A stretch of 64,000 nucleotides of DNA from JAIOSM01 sp023143455 (GCA_030632885.1 DAOVTW010000008.1:11975-75974); one strand, 5' to 3'; shown: positions 26,263 through 36,140, counted from the first letter of the stretch. Numbers and translations are program-made. Notes: generated by a model from the sequence alone, not told the origin.

Positions 26263-27975
26263 TTAAATTATCCCGGCAATTATTCCGGCGATAATATAAT
26301 TAAATTCAATAATAAATCTAAATTTCATTCTGGATTTAATATTTTCTTTATCAATATATATTGTAATATATAGCATTAACAGAGGTGGTATTACAAGAAA
26401 AAATCCTAAGCTATTTATAATTTTAAAAAAAGAAGTTGAAATTAGAATAATTGGTATGGCAATTAAAACTTGTTTAATGATTGTAATACTTTTTTTTTCG
26501 CCAATAAGGATTGGTATAGTTTCTCTGCCAGTAATTCTATCGCCTTGTATTCCAAGGATGTCAATCAATGCCGTTGCAACAAATACTAATCCTGTAGAAA
26601 AGATAAAGGCAATACCAGCCGGGAAGAGATTGCCTGAGTTGGATATAGCAGGGAGAATTGAAGTAACTATTCCCCATGCCGTTGCAATAAGAATGGTTTT
26701 TGCACCAGGTATATCTTTTATCCGTTTTATCTTTTTTATTCCGAAAATAGGTGGAATTATTTTTAAGTTATACGAAAGACCTAAAATACTCATTATAAAT
26801 AGTAAAGAAAAACAGGTTATATCTGTTCTGAAAGATAAAAAAAGACCTGCCGCACCAAAAATGCATGTTGTGATGCCAAAAATAGCATAATTATTTTTAT
26901 ATAATTGGGCTCTGTCTGGATTATTATATTGGTCAGGTTTTATTGCAAAAAGGTTGTTCATTACCTGCATGGATAAAATATATAAAAATGCTATTGTTGC
27001 ATGAATAAATATATTTTCAAAAGATTGAATTTTTGAACAAGCGTATGTCATGCTACCGGCACCTACAGCGAGCATTATGTTGGCGTGTAAAAGAAAGTCT
27101 CTTGTTTTGTAAAAAGCATTTGAGAGTTTACCTTTTTTCCGCAGGTTTTTTTCAATTTCTCTGTATGCTTTGCTGATTATCCAGTTTGGAGTTGATGCTC
27201 CAGCAGTAATTGCAATTGATTGAGCTGAGGATAAAGATGAAAGGTCAAGTTCCGAAATGTCTTCAATGTGGAAGGCTTTCTTGCCTGTTTTATTAGCAAT
27301 TTTAAAAAGACGTCTGGTGTTACCACTCTCTTTCCCGCCAAGAACAATTATGGCATCATTTTTGCCTGCAATGTCTCGTGTTTCCGCCTGACGTTTCTCA
27401 GTAGAATTACAAATTGTATTAAATATCATATAGTGAGGAAAATTTGTTTTTGTCCATTTTTCTACGTTGTTAAAAAAGATTGTATCCTGTGTTGTCTGTG
27501 CAACAATAACAGCTTTATTAAATTCAGGGAGTGTCTCAAGCTCAATCATATTAGAAATTGTATGCCCGTTATTTTGTGAATAGCCGAGAAGCCCTTTAAC
27601 TTCAGGATGGTTTTTATCCCCAACAATTATTATAGCATACTCTTTTTCTGCATATTTTTTAATAATGGATTGTACCATAACAACCCTTGGGCAGGTCGCG
27701 TTAATAACCTTAAAACCAGCATCTGATAAAGATTTTTCTTTTTTTGGAGGAATTCCGTGGGCCCTTATTAAAACAATACCTTTGCCATTTTCAGGAATTT
27801 TATCAATGGTGGATATACCTTTTTGTGCAAGGACTTCCATTACCTGAGGATTATGTATTAAAGGACCATATGTATAAAGTGAATCTAAAGAGGAGTTTGA
27901 TGCATCAAGAGCCATTTCTACAGCTCGGCGCACACCCATACAGAATCCTGCTGTTCGTGCAACCGTAATTTTCAT
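26263..27975 (-). CDS. ispH: IspH (HMBPP reductase) fused to a UbiA-like membrane prenyltransferase domain
   Basis: Residues 1-280 are a complete IspH/LytB: the iron-sulfur cysteines C12 (GFCMGVRRAV), C95 (NATCPRV) and C189 (NTICNSTEKRQ), with H41, H73 and H123 and the proton-donor-region Glu in HPEVKG. It makes IPP and DMAPP, the last step of the MEP pathway. From about 292 to 570 there is a polytopic membrane domain of the UbiA type, with NNLFAIKPDQYNNPDR (first Asp motif) and DILGIQGDRITGRETIPILIG (second Asp motif, D472 and D479). The middle Asp of the usual second motif is replaced by Gly. The IspH part is about the usual length, so this is a true C-terminal fusion. ATG overlaps parB's stop (ATGA). 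Confidence 0.88.
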   Translation of the reverse strand: MKITVARTAGFCMGVRRAVEMALDASNSSLDSLYTYGPLIHNPQVMEVLAQKGISTIDKIPENGKGIVLIRAHGIPPKKEKSLSDAGFKVINATCPRVVMVQSIIKKYAEKEYAIIIVGDKNHPEVKGLLGYSQNNGHTISNMIELETLPEFNKAVIVAQTTQDTIFFNNVEKWTKTNFPHYMIFNTICNSTEKRQAETRDIAGKNDAIIVLGGKESGNTRRLFKIANKTGKKAFHIEDISELDLSSLSSAQSIAITAGASTPNWIISKAYREIEKNLRKKGKLSNAFYKTRDFLLHANIMLAVGAGSMTYACSKIQSFENIFIHATIAFLYILSMQVMNNLFAIKPDQYNNPDRAQLYKNNYAIFGITTCIFGAAGLFLSFRTDITCFSLLFIMSILGLSYNLKIIPPIFGIKKIKRIKDIPGAKTILIATAWGIVTSILPAISNSGNLFPAGIAFIFSTGLVFVATALIDILGIQGDRITGRETIPILIGEKKSITIIKQVLIAIPIILISTSFFKIINSLGFFLVIPPLLMLYITIYIDKENIKSRMKFRFIIEFNYIIAGIIAGII

Positions 27976-28841
27976 GACACTTTGTTAAGAAGTCCAACAA
28001 TATGATCAAATTCTTTTTGGTTTATAAAATTTATTTCAACTTTCCCTTTTTCTCCTTGCTTCATGATTTTGATTTTTGATTTAAATTTTTCTGTAAGTTT
28101 TTCTGAAATTTCATGGAGATATATTTTTTCAGGCGAGATCTTTTGTATTTTTTGGTCGGAAAGTTGTTTTTTTATTGAGTGGATAAATTTTTCAGTCTCT
28201 CTTACTGAGAGATCTTTTGCAATAACAAGTTGCCATACGTCTAATTGTTCTTCTTCATTTCCTGCTCCAAGGATACTTCTGGCATGTCCCATGGAGATTT
28301 TTTTTGAGGTAAGGCTTTCTTTTATTTTTTCTGGCAGACCTCTTAATCTTAAAAGGTTTGCAACAGTTGATCTGTTCTTTCCGATTTTTTTTGCAATCAT
28401 TTCCTGGGTATAGTTAAACTCAACAGCAAGTCTATGGTAAGCATCAGCTTCTTCTAAAGGATTTAGATCTTCTCGTTGAACATTTTCAATTATTGCAACT
28501 TCAAGAGCCTGTTCATCTGTTAAATTTTTTACAAAAACCGGAACATGAGTGAGGTTTGCCTGTTTGGCAGCTCTCAATCTTCGCTCACCTGCAATGAGTT
28601 CGTATGAGTCGTCAAGGTTGCGTACAAGGAGAGGTTGGATAACACCTTGTTCAATAATAGAATTTTTCAGTTTTAATAATTCTTCATCAGAAAAATTAAT
28701 ACGCGGCTGATATCTGTTTGGTTTAATATCATCAATTGGACACTGAAAAAGTGTGTCTGTTGAATAATCTCCTGTTTCACCGATGTCAGGAATAAGTGAT
28801 GCAACTCCTCGTCCAAGCCCTGTTTTTTTTTGTTTTTTCAT
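27972..28841 (-). CDS. parB: Chromosome-partitioning protein ParB
   Basis: ParB is a CTP-dependent DNA clamp that loads at parS sites. The 289 residues contain the box I/II region IKPNRYQPR, ELIAGERRLRAAKQA and VAIIENVQREDLNPLEEA, then the helix-turn-helix (YTQEMIAKKIGKNRSTVANLLRL) and a C-terminal dimerisation region. It overlaps parA by 4 bases and ispH-ubiA by 4 bases, so all three are translationally coupled. I found no exact parS palindrome in the window. Confidence 0.94.
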   Translation of the reverse strand: MKKQKKTGLGRGVASLIPDIGETGDYSTDTLFQCPIDDIKPNRYQPRINFSDEELLKLKNSIIEQGVIQPLLVRNLDDSYELIAGERRLRAAKQANLTHVPVFVKNLTDEQALEVAIIENVQREDLNPLEEADAYHRLAVEFNYTQEMIAKKIGKNRSTVANLLRLRGLPEKIKESLTSKKISMGHARSILGAGNEEEQLDVWQLVIAKDLSVRETEKFIHSIKKQLSDQKIQKISPEKIYLHEISEKLTEKFKSKIKIMKQGEKGKVEINFINQKEFDHIVGLLNKVS

Positions 28842-29599
28842 AGCCGCTTAACAAGCTCCCTTGCAAATGATAGATAAGCTTTCGATCCAACTGAAGATTT
28901 GTCATAGAAAATTATTGGCACACCATAGCTTGGAGCCTCCGCAAGTTTAATGTTGCGTGGAATTTTTGTTTTAAAAACCATATCTTTAAAATATTTTTCA
29001 GCTTCTTCAACAACATTTCTTGAAAGGTTTGTTCTGCTATCATACATTGTAAACAGAATACCTTTAATTTTCAGGCTCGAATTAACAGATGATTTAATTC
29101 TTTTGACTGTATCAAGGAGCTGGCTTAATCCTTCTAAGGCAAAGAACTCGCTTTGGAGTGGCACTACTATTGAAGTTGAAGCGCAAAGTGCATTAAGCGT
29201 TAACAGGCTGAGGGAGGGTGGGCAATCAATAATAATATATTGAAAATCATCTTTTATTTCTTTTAAAAGGTTTCTTAAAATTTTTTCTCTTTCCTTTGCG
29301 GCTATCATTTCTACTTCAAAGCCAATAAGGTCAACATTTGCCGGGAGAATTTTTAAGTTTGGTTGCTCTGTGGATAAAATAAGTTCATTAATATCAGCCT
29401 CTCCAATCATTGCATCATACATGGACTTACCAAGAGATGGTTTGTCTATGCCCAGACTGGTTGTGGTATTTGCCTGGGGGTCACAATCAACAAGCAGAGT
29501 CTTCTTGCCAAATTCAGCAAGTGCTGCTGAAAGATTAACTGCTGTTGTTGTTTTCCCTACTCCGCCTTTTTGATTTGCTAAGCTGATTATTTCTGTCAT
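28838..29599 (-). CDS. parA: Chromosome-partitioning ATPase ParA (Soj)
   Basis: The 253-residue Walker-type ATPase has the deviant P-loop KGGVGKTTTAVNLSAAL, DCDPQANTT and IIIDCPPSLSLLTLNAL. It works with ParB to segregate the chromosome origin. Length and motifs are those of chromosomal ParA. It begins the leftward operon parA-parB-ispH::ubiA-fapA. Confidence 0.95.
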   Translation of the reverse strand: MTEIISLANQKGGVGKTTTAVNLSAALAEFGKKTLLVDCDPQANTTTSLGIDKPSLGKSMYDAMIGEADINELILSTEQPNLKILPANVDLIGFEVEMIAAKEREKILRNLLKEIKDDFQYIIIDCPPSLSLLTLNALCASTSIVVPLQSEFFALEGLSQLLDTVKRIKSSVNSSLKIKGILFTMYDSRTNLSRNVVEEAEKYFKDMVFKTKIPRNIKLAEAPSYGVPIIFYDKSSVGSKAYLSFARELVKRL

Positions 29600-29652
29600 A
29601 ATTTAATTCCAATATCATACTTTGAAAAGCAGAGCAATTTTTTTTACTTTTT

Positions 29653-30972
29653 TTACAATTCTGTTTCAGGATGAAATACATTAACTCCTTTTAGATCATC
29701 ACCGAGATATTCACGTTCATTTGGACCTAAAATACCAAGGGATAAACAGAGTAGTGTCCAAATGTGGACTACAGGATAATTGCTACCATAATGTTCGCTC
29801 AATTCATGAATTTGTGCATGGCAATTATGACATGCTGCAATACAATAATCAGCTCCGGTTGCTTTTATCTGATCATCTTTGATTTTTCCGTATGCAAGTC
29901 TTTCTTCTTTGTAGCCAGCCTGGAGAAATCCACCACCGCCACCACAACAGAAGTTGTTGGACTTGTTTGGTGTCATGTCAATGAAATTTTCTTCACCAAC
30001 AACTGATTTGACAACAAATCTTAAATCATCAGCAATCGGGTCACCATATGATTTACGTACAATCTGGCAAGGATCCTGAACAGTAAATTTGATTTTCAAA
30101 TCTTTATTCCAGTCAGAACTTGGTTTAAGCTTTCCTTCCCGTATCCATTTTGCGTAATATTCATAGATATTTTTAATTTCAACGTTATGTTTGATGTTAA
30201 ATTTTTTCTGTCCTGCCAGGACAGAGAATGTAACGTGCCCTCACTCGGTGTTGAGGTAGGTTTTACATTTGAGCTTATCTGCTTGATTTAATGTTTGTGT
30301 AGCAAGATGTTTCCATGCATCATCATCAGCAAGGAACATACAATAATTTTCTCCACCCCATCCCTTACTGCCATAAGTCCAGCTTACACCGGCTTTATGA
30401 AGGATTTTCCAGAGAGGAACCATTTCATCAGGTTCTGTAACAGGTTCTCTTGAATTTTGATTTATAAAAAACTCAGCTCCTTCTTTGTCTATGGGAGCTT
30501 CCATGTCTGCAAATTCAGGTTGCGCTTCCTGGTATTCTTCAAGAACATCACCCACAACAAATTCAAAGTCATCAGGTGGTGTGCCCATAGCACTTCCTGA
30601 CTTATTTGTTAAAGCCGCATCACAGGAACCAAGAATACCTTTTGGCCTGGTTTCTCTAGGCCATGATTGCCTGGTATAAAAGATGAGCTGGGGGATGTTT
30701 ATCTCCATGGGGCACACATAGATACATCTTTGACACATTGTGCACATCCATGCCCATTCTGAGCTTAAAATTTCTTCATCCATCCCAAGTGCTGCCATTC
30801 GTAAAAATTTTCTTGGGTCCATATCTCTAAGCCCGGTTGCAGGGCATCCAGATGAACATGCTCCACAAGTAAGGCATGCATTTAGGTTGCCACCATCAGG
30901 CAAAAGTTCCATAACTTTATTTTTGAATAGGCTTTTTTTGCCTACTTTAATTTTAATAGCTGCTTCACCCAT
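29653..30972 (-). CDS. Selenocysteine-containing HdrD/HdrBC-like iron-sulfur oxidoreductase (UGA readthrough)
   Basis: Two open segments in one frame are joined through a single TGA at 30241-30243. Without it the frame is open from ATG 30972 to 29653, giving 439 residues with selenocysteine at 244. Residues 30-110 hold two 4Fe-4S motifs (CLTCGACSSGCP and CTMCQRCIYVCP), as in HdrC/GlpC. The C-terminal half is a CCG domain with the spacing Cx39CCx37CxxC (DPC, NNFCCGGGGGF, AACHNCH). The UGA lies in T-E-U-G-H, a position where relatives have Cys. The sequence after UGA is plainly coding (GHVTFSVLAGQKKFN). A SECIS hairpin lies 23 bases after UGA. A GGAGG site precedes the ATG. The likely role is thiol/disulfide or quinone-linked electron transfer; the partner is unknown. 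Confidence 0.88.
30204..30228 (-). promoter_or_regulatory. Bacterial SECIS element
   Basis: On the minus strand the RNA reads UUCU-CUGUCCU-GGC-AGGACAG-AAAA: a perfect 7-base-pair stem with a 3-base loop starting with G, extended by A-U pairs with one mismatch. The loop starts 24 bases after the UGA, within the 16-37 base window known for bacterial SECIS elements. SelB would bind it to insert selenocysteine. selA, selB and selC are not in the window. Confidence 0.8.
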
Positions 30973-31164
30973 GCTATTTTCTCCTCCATTTTAAAACAAT
31001 TATATTAAATTCCTATTAACATAGTATATATTTTCAATGACTTGTTCACCGTACTTATTTCTCGCATTCTAACAATTATGTCAATAGATTTTTGAAAAAA
31101 GAGAGTTTGAAAAAGTTTTTGTTTACACTAATATTTGATAAAAAATAGTGTTATTAATACAGGA

Positions 31165-34100
31165 ATGGAAAAAATAAAAAATATACAAAATAGTTTACAG
31201 ATAAAACCACTGCCGGATCTCCCTATACTGAAAAAAAGAGATGAAATTATTGAAAAAGTTATGAATAATAGCGTTGTTATAATTTCCGGGGAAACAGGTT
31301 CCGGCAAGACAACCCAGATACCAAAGTATCTTTTACAAGCAGGGTTTGGTACCAAAGGAATTATAGGATGTACCCAGCCAAGAAGGATTGCTGCAATAAA
31401 TGTCGCTTTAAGAATAGCTGAGGAATTGGGTCAGAAAGTCGGGGAGTCCATAGGTTATAAGATTAGATTTGATGATAAGTCATCAAAAAATTGTTTGATT
31501 AAAATCATGACCGATGGAATTTTGCTTGCCGAAACCCAAAAAGACAGATTCTTAAATCAATACGAGGCAATTATTGTTGATGAAGCACATGAGCGAAGCC
31601 TTAATATTGACTTTACTCTGGGGATATTGAGAAATCTTATTAAAAAAAGAAAAGATTTAAAACTCATAATAACATCAGCAACAATAGATACAGAAAAATT
31701 TTCTAAAGCTTTTGATAATGCTCCGGTAATTGAAGTGTCAGGCAGAATGTTCCCGGTTGATGTAAAATATATGCAAGTTCAAAATGAAGAAGATCCAGCA
31801 GATTCAAAAAAGGAAGCTGATGATACTGAGTATATAGAAGCAACAGCTGATGCAGTTGATCACATTCTTTCAGAGTTTCCAAAAGGTGATATCCTTGTAT
31901 TTATGCCTACAGAGCAGGATATTTCAGAGACAATTGAGCTTGTCAGAGCACGGCAAAGAGATCATAGGGGCCTTTTGGTTTTACCTCTTTTTGCCAGACT
32001 TTCATCTAAGGATCAGCAGAAAATTTTTTCAAAAGGACCTTTGAGAAAAGTCATTGTTTCTACAAATGTTGCTGAAACATCCCTTACAATACCTTCAATA
32101 AAATATGTTATAGATACAGGACTTGCAAGAATACCAAGTTATTCACCAAGAACCCGAACCACATCACTTCCGGTAAAAAAGATTTCCAAGAGCAGTGCTG
32201 ATCAAAGAATGGGAAGATGTGGACGGGTGGCAAATGGCATGTGCATCAGGTTATTTAGTGAGGAAGATTTTCATTTACGACCATTTTTCACATCTCCTGA
32301 AATTGTAAGAAGTAATCTTGCAGAAGTTATTTTAAGGATGATATCTTTAAAACTTGGTGATGTAAGAAAATTTCCTTTTATTGATTCACCAAGTGAAAAA
32401 AGTATTAAGGATGGGTTCAGTACCTTGCTGGAGCTTGGTGCCATAAAAGAGGAGAAAATTTTTAAGCATCAAAAAACGCAGAAAATATATAGCCTGACAA
32501 AAATTGGGAAAATAATGGCGCGTATTCCTGTTGATCCAAAGCTTTCCAGGATATTGATAGAAGCTGACACTCGGGGATGCCTCAATGAGGCAATAATCAT
32601 CACATCAGCTCTTGCCATAGCAGATCCAAGGCAGCGTCCCAGGGAAAAAGCACAACAGGCGGATCAGAAGCATGCCCAGTTGAATGATCCAAGTTCTGAC
32701 TTTATATCTTATTTAAATATCTGGAAGACATATAAAGGGGCCCAGAAAAAATTAAAATCCCGGTCAAGTTTAAGAAAATTTTGTAATGACAATTTTCTTT
32801 CTTTCAGAAGGCTTAGGGAGTGGGAAGATATTAGCAGACAGATAAGAAATATTTTAACTGAAAATTCAATCACTGGAAAAAAACTTGCATTTAATACAGG
32901 AACAAAAGGGCTGAAGTCAAAAGAAAATGAAGTAGGCTCAGATATTTATACTGCTATACATAAATCTTTGCTATCAGGTTATCTTACAAATATTGCCCAT
33001 AAAAAAGAAAAATATATATTTAATGCTGCAAAGGGGCAGCAGGTAATGATATTCCCTGGCTCTGGATTGTTTAAGAGTGCGAATGTATGGATTGTGGCAG
33101 CTCAGTTTATTCAAACAAGTAAGCTTTTTGCAAGGTGTGTTGCAAATATTGATCCTGCCTGGGTTGAAGAAATGGGGAAAGATCTTTGTACATATGCGTG
33201 GTCTTCACCCCATTATGAAAAGAATAGGGGAGAGGTGGTTGCAAATGAACAGGTCGCTCTGTTTGGACTGATACTTGTTGGACAAAGGCCTGTTCCCTAT
33301 GGCAAAGTGAATTCTTCCGAAGCAGGAGATATTTTTATCAGAAAAGCTCTTGTGGAAGGTGAATTAAATAGAGAGTTCAGCTTTATGACCTATAACAATG
33401 AGCTTATAGAAAAAATACAGACTTTAGAAGGCAAAACAAGGAAAAGAGGTATTGTTGCTACAGAGGATGATATTTTTTTGTTTTATAAAGCAAAGCTTAA
33501 AAAAGATTTTTTTAATCTCAGGACGTTTTCAAAATATATAAAAGATAAAGATGATTCTTTTTTAAGATTGACAGAAAATGATTTAATTAGAGAGCAACTT
33601 GATGAAAACGAACTATTTAAATTCCCTGATACACTTGAGATGGGAAAATCAAAATTTAAACTTGAGTATGTATTTTCTCCTGGTTCAAAAAATGATGGTA
33701 TCACTGTTAACGTTCCTGCTGTATCAGCTCCTTCAATATCGCGCTATGCAATAGAGCAACTTGTGCCAGGTCTTTTTGAAGAAAAAATTATAAATCTAAT
33801 AAAAAATCTTCCAAAAAAATACAGGACAAACCTTCTTCCTGTTTCTGAGAAAGCTGCAATAATTGCAAAACAAATGCCAAAAACAGATAAGCCTTTATTT
33901 TCATTGTTGAGTTGTTTTGCAAAAGACAGGTTCAATCTTAATATACCGGCATCTGCTTGGTCTGACAAAAACCTGGATCAACACCTTAAAATGCGTATTT
34001 CAATCAGGAATGAAAAAGATGAAGAAATTGAAGCTTCAAGAGATAATTCTTTGATAAACAAATTTTATGACAATGAGTTTTCAAATAAAGGTGTGCTGGA

Positions 34101-35007
34101 AAAAGAAAAAGCAAAATTTGAAAGAGAGAATCTTTTGGCATGGGATTTTGAAGATATTGGCGAACCTATTATAATAAGGCAGGAAAACAATGTTGCTTTT
34201 AATGTTTTTTTAGGCCTTGCAAAAGAGAATGAAAAAGTTTCACTCCGTCTTTACCAATCAAAACAACTTTTTTTAAATGGGCATAAAAAAGGCATACTAT
34301 CTTTATACATGATATCTTATGCTGAACAATTTAAAGCACTTAAAAAAGATATCAGGTCATCTAAAATAATTAATAAGCACGCATCTTTTTTTAATGGAGC
34401 AAAAGAATTTCAAACCAAATTTTTTAATGCAATAACAAGGCAATTTTTTTTAAAGGATATAAGAAAGAAAAAGGAGTTTTTATCTTATGCCCAAAATGTT
34501 TTCCCGGATCTTTATAATAAAACAATAGAGTTTTTAAGTATTATTGATATTCTTATTGATGAATACAAAGAAACTGATTCATATTTGCAAAAACTTAGCT
34601 TTAAGGCTGGTAATAGAATTAAAGTAAAAGAATTGATTCAAAGACTTTATAATGATTTTCAAAGCCTTGTACCGAAAAATTTCCTTGAGCTTTATGAATT
34701 TGAGAGAATTGAAAATTTGCATAGATATATTAAGGCTATTAGCGTGAGGGCAGAACGGGCTTTTGGTGATCCTATCAAGGATGGTAAAAAAGCTGTTCCA
34801 GTGGATAGATTTTCAAAGTATCTAAATACTCTGCTTGAGAATTTATCTTCAGACACTTCTTCTGAAAAGACAGAAAAAATCGAAGAGTTTTTCTGGATGC
34901 TGGAAGAATATAAAATATCAGTGTTTGCCCAGGAACTAAAACCAATTTTTAAAGTATCTGTTAAAAAACTCGATGATTTTGTGAGTCAGATTTCAAAAAT
35001 GGTGTAA
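31165..35007 (+). CDS. hrpA: ATP-dependent RNA helicase HrpA
   Basis: The DEAH-box helicase has about 1280 residues, the size of E. coli HrpA. Motifs: GETGSGKTTQIP (42-53), DEAHERSLN (139-147), ITSATIDTEKFS, VSTNVAETSLTIP and the arginine-finger segment QRMGRCGRV. The C-terminal half contains the OB-fold and the DUF3418 region (NDGITVNVP..., WDFEDIG) of HrpA. Start is taken at ATG 31165; the frame also permits TTG 31135. HrpA resolves stalled ribosomes in E. coli. It stands alone between the selenoprotein and the accessory island. Confidence 0.94.
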   Translation: MEKIKNIQNSLQIKPLPDLPILKKRDEIIEKVMNNSVVIISGETGSGKTTQIPKYLLQAGFGTKGIIGCTQPRRIAAINVALRIAEELGQKVGESIGYKIRFDDKSSKNCLIKIMTDGILLAETQKDRFLNQYEAIIVDEAHERSLNIDFTLGILRNLIKKRKDLKLIITSATIDTEKFSKAFDNAPVIEVSGRMFPVDVKYMQVQNEEDPADSKKEADDTEYIEATADAVDHILSEFPKGDILVFMPTEQDISETIELVRARQRDHRGLLVLPLFARLSSKDQQKIFSKGPLRKVIVSTNVAETSLTIPSIKYVIDTGLARIPSYSPRTRTTSLPVKKISKSSADQRMGRCGRVANGMCIRLFSEEDFHLRPFFTSPEIVRSNLAEVILRMISLKLGDVRKFPFIDSPSEKSIKDGFSTLLELGAIKEEKIFKHQKTQKIYSLTKIGKIMARIPVDPKLSRILIEADTRGCLNEAIIITSALAIADPRQRPREKAQQADQKHAQLNDPSSDFISYLNIWKTYKGAQKKLKSRSSLRKFCNDNFLSFRRLREWEDISRQIRNILTENSITGKKLAFNTGTKGLKSKENEVGSDIYTAIHKSLLSGYLTNIAHKKEKYIFNAAKGQQVMIFPGSGLFKSANVWIVAAQFIQTSKLFARCVANIDPAWVEEMGKDLCTYAWSSPHYEKNRGEVVANEQVALFGLILVGQRPVPYGKVNSSEAGDIFIRKALVEGELNREFSFMTYNNELIEKIQTLEGKTRKRGIVATEDDIFLFYKAKLKKDFFNLRTFSKYIKDKDDSFLRLTENDLIREQLDENELFKFPDTLEMGKSKFKLEYVFSPGSKNDGITVNVPAVSAPSISRYAIEQLVPGLFEEKIINLIKNLPKKYRTNLLPVSEKAAIIAKQMPKTDKPLFSLLSCFAKDRFNLNIPASAWSDKNLDQHLKMRISIRNEKDEEIEASRDNSLINKFYDNEFSNKGVLEKEKAKFERENLLAWDFEDIGEPIIIRQENNVAFNVFLGLAKENEKVSLRLYQSKQLFLNGHKKGILSLYMISYAEQFKALKKDIRSSKIINKHASFFNGAKEFQTKFFNAITRQFFLKDIRKKKEFLSYAQNVFPDLYNKTIEFLSIIDILIDEYKETDSYLQKLSFKAGNRIKVKELIQRLYNDFQSLVPKNFLELYEFERIENLHRYIKAISVRAERAFGDPIKDGKKAVPVDRFSKYLNTLLENLSSDTSSEKTEKIEEFFWMLEEYKISVFAQELKPIFKVSVKKLDDFVSQISKMV

Positions 35008-35091
35008 GTGTAACCTAACCAATAATAATGTAGAAATATTTGCCATAAGGTGGTTGGATTGTCAATTTGTAATATCTGTTTCCAAGAGATA

Positions 35092-35320
35092 GAGGCTTGA
35101 AGGGCTTTTCTCGTTTAGTTTAAATCTTTTGAAAATTCTAAGTTTGCCAGTCTAAATTGGCAAAACTCGGCCTTTGGCCTCAAACAATTGCCAATTGTAA
35201 GCCTGGCTGTACAAAGAATTTTTACAAAAGATATAAAGATGCACTACAAAAAGCCCTCCAAACCTCTATCAAGCAAGTTGTCACAAGACAGAGAAAACAT
35301 TCAAGTCTTCAATTGACTCC
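35092..35320 (+). repeat. Diverged inverted repeat, left copy
   Basis: This ~230-base block is homologous, in opposite orientation, to 36345-36585. Anchors are CTTTTCTCGTTTAGTTTAAATCTTTTG (35105-35131; reverse-complement matched at 36545-36571) and AAAGATATAAAGATGC. It can be read as a peptide with KRYKDALQKALQT, matching KRYKDALQKPFKAL in the other copy. The 400 bases between hrpA and the next gene otherwise hold nothing I recognise. Confidence 0.7.
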
Positions 35321-35409
35321 CATGGTTTCATAATGTATTGATAAAGAAGGAAAAGTAACAGCAAGTTTCCAATATAGTGTTTATTATTATGCTTATTAAG
35401 AGGAAGAGA

Positions 35410-36140
35410 ATGATAACTGTAAAAAAATAGTTACAATCGGTCATCTCCCTGTCGAATTCGATAAACAACGAATTAAGAATTGGCAGTCATCAATTTTTAA
35501 AATCAACGGTGAGATTGAAAGTTTCTCATTGTCAATAGATTCAGATAAGCCTAATTGGGCATTTTCCGATATTATATTGCAGGAGCAATTACCTGACAGT
35601 TTTGATGAAGACTTTATGTTAGTAATTGCAAACGTTCCCCTTGAACACAACTACTATTCACGTAGCTTAGATGGAAGTAGAGCCATTGTTACATTTCATG
35701 AAATTAATGATATTCTTTCAAAGAAAAATATTCCATTAGAAAATATCATACTTCGAATGTTATATTCCTACTCTTTTGTTTTCAAACGAAATGAAAACCG
35801 TTTGCCACTTATTTCAGATATTTCAACCTATACACACGATGAGACGCGTGGATGTTTATTTGACATGAATGGAACCAAAACTGACGTTTTTTTATCCTGC
35901 GATAAACCCATAATCTGTGACGAATGTGTTGAATCTTTGAAACATAAAAGAATCTCAATCAACATGATCAAGAATTCTCAAAGTGATCTTAAGCAAATAA
36001 CTAAACCTTTATTTTTTCGACTCGCTGATTTTGTCAAACGTCATCCAATATGGTCATTAATGATTTCTGCTATATCAGCAATATTTTTAGGAATTATTGG
36101 TTCTTTGTTGGCAGAAGTGTTAATAAACTTGCTTAAATAA
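35410..36140 (+). CDS. Unknown protein with CxxC pair and C-terminal membrane helix, frameshifted at an A7 run
   Basis: ATG 35410 with GAGGAAGAG upstream starts M-I-T-V-K-K and then hits TAG. Re-reading one A in the A7 run (35421-35427) gives I-V-T-I-G-H-L-P-V-E-F-D and an uninterrupted protein of about 243 residues. The downstream frame has coding character well before its first TTG (35529). It contains a DMNGTKTDVFLSCDKPIICDECVESL segment with Cys-x7-type and CxxC spacing, and a final transmembrane helix (about 212-240). I do not recognise the family. The heptamer A-AAA-AAA is a classical -1 slippery site, so it may be programmed shifting, a sequencing error or decay. The gene lies between inverted repeat copies. 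Confidence 0.6.

Noticed and set aside
28760..28785. parS site within parB (TGTTTCACCGATGTCAGG region)
   Set aside because: Only the first half resembles TGTTTCACGTGAAACA; it is not palindromic.
29653..30972. Reading the selenoprotein as two separate genes (30972-30241 and 30099-29653)
   Set aside because: The frame is the same, the bridge is coding, the CCG domain needs the region across the UGA, and a SECIS hairpin follows it. The downstream piece starts only with TTG and has no ribosome site.
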